Below, piece after piece: positions 62,702-64,000 of a stretch of DNA of 64,000 bases. Numbering within the stretch: the stretch's first letter is position 1; each line of letters opens with the position of its first letter. The notes under the pieces are model-generated. The model had not been told where the DNA came from. It did not search any database and saw only the letters and a program-made list of their open reading frames with translations. The position numbers and the translations under genes are program-made. Source of the DNA: Bryobacterales bacterium (GTDB lineage Bacteria; Acidobacteriota; Terriglobia; Bryobacterales; Bryobacteraceae); contig JADJOP010000001.1 in NCBI GenBank assembly GCA_016713735.1, positions 434,001 through 498,000 of the forward strand. The letters are read 5' to 3'.

Positions 62702-63892
62702 ATGGGTTACCGGTTCGGCAACGCACAGCACGTCGGAGCGAGGCAGCAGCAACAGGACTCCTTCGGCTTCAGCGATTCCCACGATGAGGCCCTGGCCGCG
62801 CACGCCGGCTTCCTGGCCGTGGTCGCCGACGGTATGGGCGGGCTCGCGCATGGCGACGCCGCCAGCCGCACCGCGGTGCGCAGTTTCCTGCAAGCCTATC
62901 GCTCGAAGACGCCGGACGAGTCGATTTCCCGAGCCCTCGAACGCTCCCTGCGCGAGGCCAACCTGGATGTGAATACGCTCGCCTCCACCCTCGGCCAGAG
63001 CGGCGAGATGGGCACCACACTGGTGGCCGCCGTGTTCCATGGCGAGGACCTCTACTGGGCCTCCTGCGGCGACTCGGCGATTTTTTTGCACCGCGATGGC
63101 GAACTCACGCTGCTGAATGCGCAGCATGTATATGCACGGGTTTTGGACGAACGCGCCGCGCGCGGGGAGCTTTCCACCGAGGAGGCTTTGGGCGACCCCC
63201 AGCGCGAAGCGCTCACCAGCCACCTCGGCCAGGCCGAACTGGAGGAGATCGACGTGTCGGCCCACCCCTTTGCCGTGCGCGAAGGCGACACTCTGCTGCT
63301 GGCCAGTGACGGCCTGTTTAAGACCCTGCCGGAGCGCGACATCGCCGCCCTGGTCGGCTCCGGCGACAATGTCCAGGCGGCCTGCGAGCGCCTCGTGGCC
63401 ACTGTTCTCGCCCGCCAGCGCAAGGGGCAGGACAACGTGACCGTCGTCGCCATTGGCGTCGGCAATGCCCCCGTCGCGGCGGCCCCGCCGCCACCCGAAC
63501 CGGTGCGCGACCGGGCCAGTGAAGCGCTGGCGGCGCGCGAACTGGCCGCGCGCGAATTGGCCGCCCGGAACATCGTCGAAGCGCGCCTGGCCGCCGCGCC
63601 CCCGCCGCCCAAAGCCGCCTTGTGGAAGATCCTTGTGCCGGCGTTGCTGTTCGTCCTGGTGGTGGCCGCCGCCGGCTTCTTCGCCTGGCGCCGCATTGCC
63701 GCGCCGGCCGCCGGCGCACCGGAGCGCACCGCCGGCAAGGAAGGCTTCGACACCAGCAAACTACCGCCGGCCAAACCCGCCTCCAGCGGCAAGGAAGAGG
63801 CTCCCGTGGAGTTTGAACCGCTCAAACCGGCTGAAGTGGAAGCGCCGCCCGCGGCCGCTCCGCCTGCGCAAAATGAGAAGAAGCAGCCATGA
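62702..63892 (+). CDS. PP2C-family Ser/Thr phosphatase with membrane anchor
   Basis: A 396-residue protein. Residues 1-245 form a PP2C domain with its metal-binding motifs (QQDSFG, VADGMGGLAHGD, GTTLVAA, CGDSAIF, LASDGLFK and GQDNVTVV). A linker with repeated ELAAR units follows, then one membrane helix (ILVPALLFVLVVAAAGFFAW) and a Pro/Ala/Glu-rich tail outside. It should dephosphorylate targets of a Ser/Thr kinase at the membrane; no kinase gene is in the window. It overlaps the next gene by ATGA. Confidence 0.92.
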   Translation: MGYRFGNAQHVGARQQQQDSFGFSDSHDEALAAHAGFLAVVADGMGGLAHGDAASRTAVRSFLQAYRSKTPDESISRALERSLREANLDVNTLASTLGQSGEMGTTLVAAVFHGEDLYWASCGDSAIFLHRDGELTLLNAQHVYARVLDERAARGELSTEEALGDPQREALTSHLGQAELEEIDVSAHPFAVREGDTLLLASDGLFKTLPERDIAALVGSGDNVQAACERLVATVLARQRKGQDNVTVVAIGVGNAPVAAAPPPPEPVRDRASEALAARELAARELAARNIVEARLAAAPPPPKAALWKILVPALLFVLVVAAAGFFAWRRIAAPAAGAPERTAGKEGFDTSKLPPAKPASSGKEEAPVEFEPLKPAEVEAPPAAAPPAQNEKKQP

Positions 63893-64000
63893 CCGCCCGC
63901 TTGCCCCTCGCCGTTCTTCTGCCGGCCCTCTGGAGCATCGCCGTCGTCGCGCCCCCCCTGCGGGCCGCCCCCCCGGTGGCCGAAATGAAGAGCCAGACGC
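63889..64000 (+). CDS. Exported protein, truncated at the window end
   Basis: Only 37 codons are visible. They form a signal peptide (MTARLPLAVLLPALWSIAVVAPPLRAA) and the first residues of a mature protein (PPVAEMKSQT). The ATGA overlap with the phosphatase gene places it in the same operon. Its nature cannot be told here. Confidence 0.65.
   Translation, partial: MTARLPLAVLLPALWSIAVVAPPLRAAPPVAEMKSQT

Noticed and set aside
61133..63265. 710-codon minus-strand frame
   Set aside because: It lies opposite the MotB/ExbD-like, FHA and PP2C genes, which have clear motifs; the minus frame has none.

Overview
This 64 kb window is high-GC, gene-dense bacterial chromosome. I infer a member of Acidobacteriota, probably the Solibacteres/Bryobacterales branch. 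The reasons are three very large Oar-like TonB-dependent receptors with carboxypeptidase-regulatory N-termini, several secreted sulfatases, a DUF1080 hydrolase, tannase/feruloyl esterase, sialidase and beta-helix genes, and a group of three unusual S41 peptidases. No rRNA, tRNA, CRISPR array, transposase or phage gene was seen. The assignment rests on protein character only; there is no marker gene to confirm it.

Layout. 1-3353 (+): 3' part of an Hsp70-family gene, a frameshifted Ca2+/H+ antiporter and a cyclase-family hydrolase. 3353-3857: about 505 bp made only of G and C, almost pure G, probably an assembly artefact. 3867-7394 (-): two sulfatases behind a DUF1080 gene. 7467-9131 (+): an S41 peptidase. 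9132-9998: a sulfatase relic and a RelE-type toxin-antitoxin pair. 9999-20575 (-): sulfatase, membrane glycosyltransferase, a badly frameshifted gene, recJ, a small acidic protein, a microcompartment-type aldehyde dehydrogenase, a BMC-H shell protein and a TPR protein. 20870-24988: a FecR-like exported protein, a 48-residue membrane protein, an M20 amidohydrolase and exported unknowns. 25007-34436 (-): sialidase, transpeptidase, SDR, beta-helix protein, TonB receptor, methyltransferase and epimerase. 34530-41548: small membrane proteins, a ribbon-helix-helix pair, glnE and a MOSC protein. 41549-45483: REP-like repeats, a second TonB receptor and its palindrome-rich upstream region. 45484-50127 (-): two tandem S41 peptidases and a mutarotase-like protein. 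50158-53770 (+): PaiB-like, rhodanese, ArsC-like, enolase-superfamily dehydratase, membrane protein and CbrC-like genes. 53777-59745: tannase, frameshifted gluQ and a third TonB receptor. 59908-64000 (+): an operon coding FHA protein, MotA/TolQ/ExbB channel, MotB/ExbD-like coiled-coil protein, FHA protein, PP2C phosphatase and a truncated exported protein.

How the genes fit together. Much of the window serves use of complex, sulfated or esterified carbohydrate: TonB receptors for uptake, and exported sulfatases, sialidase, esterase and beta-helix enzymes for processing. The most interesting assembly is the last operon, which looks like a phosphothreonine-controlled inner-membrane proton-channel complex. 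The BMC-H/aldehyde dehydrogenase pair is a small satellite microcompartment locus whose enzyme carries an EutQ-like tail.

Two cross-cutting patterns stand out. First, nine genes have a TANNNT -10 box 6-8 nt before the start codon and no obvious Shine-Dalgarno sequence, suggesting leaderless transcripts. Second, at least seven genes carry single-base frameshifts, some in short homopolymers, which with the poly-G block points to indel errors in this assembly. Broken genes here should be treated as possibly intact in the organism.
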